Below, in pieces: positions 60,265 through 64,000 of a stretch of 64,000 bases of DNA. Location of the stretch: NCBI RefSeq assembly GCF_945859705.1, contig NC_079134.1, positions 154,415,718-154,479,717 of the forward strand. The letters are read 5' to 3'. The position numbers and the translations under genes are program-made. Below the pieces are notes generated by a model, which saw only the letters and a list, made by a program, of their open reading frames with translations, was not told where the DNA came from and made no database searches. The stretch is from Episyrphus balteatus. Lineage: Eukaryota; Arthropoda; Insecta; Diptera; Syrphidae. Position 1 is the stretch's first letter. Every line of letters starts with the position of its first letter.

Positions 60265-62064
60265 ATATAACTCTGTAATATTTTTTATTATTCTTCTCTT
60301 CTTGTCTCGCTCAATATTTCCCTTTTCCTCTGCACTATCCCTATTTTTATATGGAAACACTAATTAATTAAGAGTAGTTTTTTTCTTAATATTTTCTTAA
60401 CTAAGGTTTATAAAAATTTTAATCCTTAGATGTAGAAAAAAATATTGCTCATATTCATTGCCACTTTTATGTGGAATATAAATCCACAAACGAAAAAGGT
60501 CACTCAATTTTATAGAAATCAATGAAATAAAGTTTTTGTTTTCTCGAGGAGACCACTCTATTGATTGCTCAAAAGTTTTTATTTTGATATTTTTTGTTGG
60601 AAAGAAATCTAACAGGTTCGCGATCCCCTTTGTATTCTTGATTTTTTTATAAGCTTAGAAATACTTTTGAAAAAGAAAGAAACTCTTTTTTTTGTAAAAT
60701 TTACAAAAATAATAAATTGAAAAACGATTCTTTTTTCCGATGGTCGCACTAAAATTCTTATATCCAAAAAACTACATTATTGTTTCAGAAGATTATGAGC
60801 TTAGTTATAGAATAATGCTTAAAAAAATCGTTGATGCCCCACAATCAACAAAAAATTAAAACATGTAATGGAAAAAATTCGCCGTTCAATTAAAATCACT
60901 TCACAATATAATTGCATTGACATGCTCAATCTCAATCTCAATCTATCACCTCTAAAATTCCCTTCAAACATCAGTCATAATTCTAATGTTTAATGCTTCA
61001 AAAATTCAATGATACTTGCTATGCCAACATCTACTCCATTTCTCATATAATCGAGCCGTAGTATGTAATTCTAATTCAGAATTTTAGCTATAGTAATAGT
61101 AATTAACTATAATTAATAGTTAAAAGCCATTATTTATTAAAATATTTGTACACTAATGAACACAAAGTTATTTACACTTAATAATATAATTAATTTCGAG
61201 TTAAACACGATTCGTGCTCTTATCTATTACTCTTTCACGTTTTGTTATGGAAACATTTACATTTCTGGATATCTTAATTGCAATTTGATATTTTCATGAA
61301 AAATATTAAAATTTTTTTTACACAATTTTTTCCTGGAAATATTCAATGAAAATTATACTTTATTTTTCATTGGACTACAATTTGGTTTATTAAATACAAA
61401 ACAAACAATTTTATTATAATATAAATCAAACTGCATTAAAATTAAATAATTTCATAATTATGTGTATGAAAATTGGATGCTCTTTAGACAATGTAATATA
61501 TAATTTTATTTACACGTGCCAATAATCATTCAGCCTTATTTATTAGATTTCACTTAACAGCTCTAAACGGCTGCATAGTTATACAATACATAAAGTTTTA
61601 TGTAGCCTTTATGCAACGTTACATAAATTTCTATTTATAAAACATTTTCTTAGCCATTATAGTTATGCTAGGTTTGTGTTAAAATAAGTACTAAAAATTG
61701 AAAATTAGTACTTTTAATCACGACAAACAACTCCATTTGTCGATAAAACAACTCCATCTGATTCGAAAAAAAAAAAAACAAAAACGTGAGCGAAAGTTTT
61801 CGATGTCATTTATAATATACATACATATATAAATCAGGAAATTATATGAGGAAAAAATCTCCAAATTTAGTGAAGCCGATAAAAAAAGTAGTTTTTCAAT
61901 TTTCTCAAAAAGTAGAAGGCAAAAGAACATTATGATTTTCATGATTTGTGGATCAATTTCGTATTGAAGTCCACAGTCTTTGTGAAAATTGTATTCAATG
62001 TGCTTTTTAAACTTTTTTCCCCAAATTTTGACTTTGAAATCGTTTATTTCAAAAACAATTGATT
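60265..62064. other. AT-rich sequence, no gene seen
   Basis: A (CTCAAT)n run near 60925-60945 and no recognisable coding sequence. Confidence 0.4.
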
Positions 62065-62155
62065 AAGGTCCATTTTCTTCACTCGGAGTTGAACAAAACT
62101 TGAGAATTTTTATATTAAAAATAAATGTTCAACTTCGAGTGAAGAAAATGGACCT
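62065..62155. repeat. Short foldback hairpin
   Basis: Arms AGGTCCATTTTCTTCACTCG... (62065-62095) and the complement (62126-62155) pair over about 30 bp with one or two mismatches around a 30-base loop. Confidence 0.75.
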
Positions 62156-62239
62156 AAAATAACTTAATTTTAAAATTAATATTAAATGTATAATTCTAGC
62201 TTTTGAAAAATCAATCATAACTGTAAGTGTTGCTTAGAC

Positions 62240-63270
62240 TGGGCCAATAAAATAAATTTTTTTTTTTTTTTTAAAGTTACTTCGAAAATCTTGTTCAGGA
62301 TGATGAAAAAAAAATTTGGTGAAAATTTGAGCCGTTAAAAAAAATTTTAAGAGGTCTATCATCGGTGTTTTTTATTTTTATACATGATATGATGTTTTAC
62401 AACAGAACTGCTAGACGATCAAAGTAAAAAAAAATTCTGTTCATTTTTTCTTATATAAAATTAAATTTCCTACAAAAAAGATCAAAAGGAAAATTTTCGT
62501 CAGACGAGCCGTATTCGAGTAATTAAGCTTTTAAAATCGAAGTGTTTTTTCAATTTGCCTGTTTCACTTTGGAATTTTGTGATGAGCAAATAAGTGAATA
62601 GAAAAATAAAACCTCGACAGATTCTTATAGGAAATTTAATTCTCTACAAAAAAGGTCTCCCAGTAATTTTCCCTAAATTGAGTTTTGAAGAAGTTATTCA
62701 CGATTTAAATCGAGAAAAAAATTAAAAAATCAATTTTCAATTTCAAAATTTTCTAATTCACTGAAAATTCAATATTTTCAAATTAGCAAGATGTTTTCTT
62801 GTAGGGACTTAAACGTTCTATAAAAAGTTCCTTGGCAACAAATTAGAAGATAATCGTAATCAAATCGCAATGCATACTTGTCATAAGAAAACTATTGAAA
62901 TCAGTGGGCATTGGTTTTGATACGAATATCTTCTTAACGGTTAAAGCAATTAATTTGCTGCCAAGGAACTTTTTATAGAACGTTTAAGTCCCTACAAGAA
63001 AACATCTTGCTAATTTGAAAATATTGAATTTTCAGTGAATTAGAAAATTTTGAAATTGAAAATTGATTTTTTAATTTTTTTCTCGATTTAAATCGTGAAT
63101 AACTTCTTCAGAACTCAATTTAGGGAAAATTACTACAAGACCTTTTTTGTAGAAAATTAAATTTCCTATAAGAATCTGTTTTTTTTTATTTTTCTATTCA
63201 CTTATTTGCTCATCACAAAATTCCAAAGTGAAACAGTCAAATTGAAAAAACACTTCGATTTAAAAATTGA
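62240..63270. mobile_element. AGGGTGGGTC foldback family, copy 2
   Basis: Arms of about 300 bp (about 62560-62860 and 62925-63250) mirror each other: CACTTTGGAATTTTGTGATG, CTATAAAAAGTTCCTTGGCA, TGTTTTCTTGTAGGGACTTA and others. The loop (62865-62925) carries ATTGAAATCAGTGGGCATTG, also found in the centre of copy 1 (42270-42290). The left edge may be ACTGGGCCAATAAAATAAAT near 62238. Confidence 0.7.
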
Positions 63271-63713
63271 CTGTTTTGGTATGGAAATTTTTTTGTACAA
63301 TTTTTAAAAAACATTATTTCAATAGGAAATTTAATTCTCTACAAAAAGTTTTATATGCAATATATCAAAATTTTGCTTGGTTTACGGGGTATATTGAAAA
63401 AACCAAAAAGGGGGCTTTTGCACCTTTATCTTCAGTTTCCATCACCCTCGCATTTAATTGTACTCCGCGGTTTTATCTTCTCTTATAACCCATTGAAAGA
63501 TTCCTGCAATAATCAATAGCCTATTCATAATATATATAAATCAGGAAATTATATCAGGAAAAAATCTCCAAATTTCTTGACATTTACATGACATTTAAGC
63601 AAGATAATATTCTTATTCAGGCTCTAAACAACCTGATGCGATATTTTCTTTTACTGCATGATATTGCAAAGTAAAAATATTGTTTTTTTTTTATTTATGT
63701 AAAGATATAGGTA
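63267..63713. other. AT-rich sequence, no gene seen
   Basis: A 73-residue frame (63267-63488) partly overlaps the foldback and is not recognised. AAATCAGGAAATTATAT(G/C)AGG with GAAAAAATCTCCAAATTT occurs both at about 61831 and 63539, a short direct dispersed repeat. Confidence 0.35.
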
Positions 63714-63740
63714 CACTGTGGCGTATACGTACTTTTTTAA
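63714..63740 (+). repeat. Dispersed CACTGTGGCGTATACGT terminus-like motif
   Basis: It matches 1683-1699 over 17 bases and is again followed by a T-run. Confidence 0.5.
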
Positions 63741-63815
63741 ATTACTTTTTGAATTAACTTCTTAGCCGTGTTGTTTTATGTTTTTGACCTTTGAGATTGT
63801 TGAAAAAAAAGACTT

Positions 63816-63952
63816 CTGGGGTCGAATTACGGCACACGATTACGATCATACGTTAACGTTTTGACTATTTCTGTCTCTATTTAATTATTAGAAAACGATA
63901 GGGACACATAGCAACCATTCGTTAACGAACGTATGCCGTAATTCGACCCCAG
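63816..63952. mobile_element. Short MITE with CTGGGGTCGAATTACGGCA ends
   Basis: The 19-bp ends match almost exactly (63816-63834 and the complement ending at 63952), with a further mirrored block (ATACGTTAACG/CGTTAACGAACGTAT). ACTT flanks both sides (63812-63815, 63953-63956), a likely 4-5-bp duplication. 137 bp, no coding sequence. Confidence 0.7.
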
Positions 63953-64000
63953 ACTTTTAAGAGAGCCTCGTATATGCGATGCTATCGATACAGATTTTTT

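Noticed and set aside
1..64000. CRISPR arrays, rRNA, bacterial-type operons
   Set aside because: No regularly spaced identical repeats with unique spacers and no rRNA-like sequence; the DNA is clearly eukaryotic.

Overview
The window looks like a gene-poor, AT-rich stretch of an insect nuclear genome, most likely a fly (Diptera) with a large repeat-filled genome. The evidence is eukaryotic transposons throughout, long A/T runs, no bacterial-style gene packing, and insect-type transposon families (Transib, piggyBac-like, hAT, an RTE-like non-LTR element). I cannot name the species. I found no host protein-coding exon, tRNA, rRNA or CRISPR array that I can defend. The only coding sequence I recognise belongs to mobile elements, and all of it is broken.

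Three elements have the hallmarks of Transib, the transposon superfamily related to the RAG1/RSS system. They lie at 8750-10346, 15879-17939 and 44128-46118. Each begins and ends with a CAC(A/G)(A/G)TG heptamer and is flanked by a perfect 5-bp target duplication (CGTTG, CGCCG, CGGCG). Two still carry decayed transposase reading frames with residues that align, by eye, to the RAG1/Transib C-terminal catalytic region.

The rest is dominated by foldback elements (long inverted repeats), many nested in each other. The main ones are at 2119-3070, 5220-7060, 13888-15135 (578-bp arms, nearly perfect), 32219-33960, 36836-42345, 43818-46930, 57131-60264 and 62240-63270. Several arms were later hit by other transposons, so the opposite arm preserves the empty site. 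The clearest cases are Transib-2 inside the 43.8-46.9 kb foldback and a 5'-truncated RTE-like LINE (57962-59739, 16-bp target duplication) inside the 57-60 kb foldback.

Smaller elements with readable target duplications are a hAT MITE (40612-40937, TTGTATAT), a GGGGCCCC-rich hAT element (32962-33853, CTTTTTAC), a piggyBac-type MITE (25803-26035), TTAA-flanked elements (37158-41954 and 49021-49753) and PIF/Harbinger-like MITEs (640-1138 TTA, 2119-3070 TAA). A (GTCT)n-containing dispersed family occurs at about 8, 13.5-15.4, 18, 22, 24.3 and 30-31 kb. Inside the 37-42 kb nest is a decayed minus-strand transposon gene with a cysteine-rich motif. Between these elements are kilobases of AT-rich DNA in which I see nothing, consistent with a large intron or intergenic desert.
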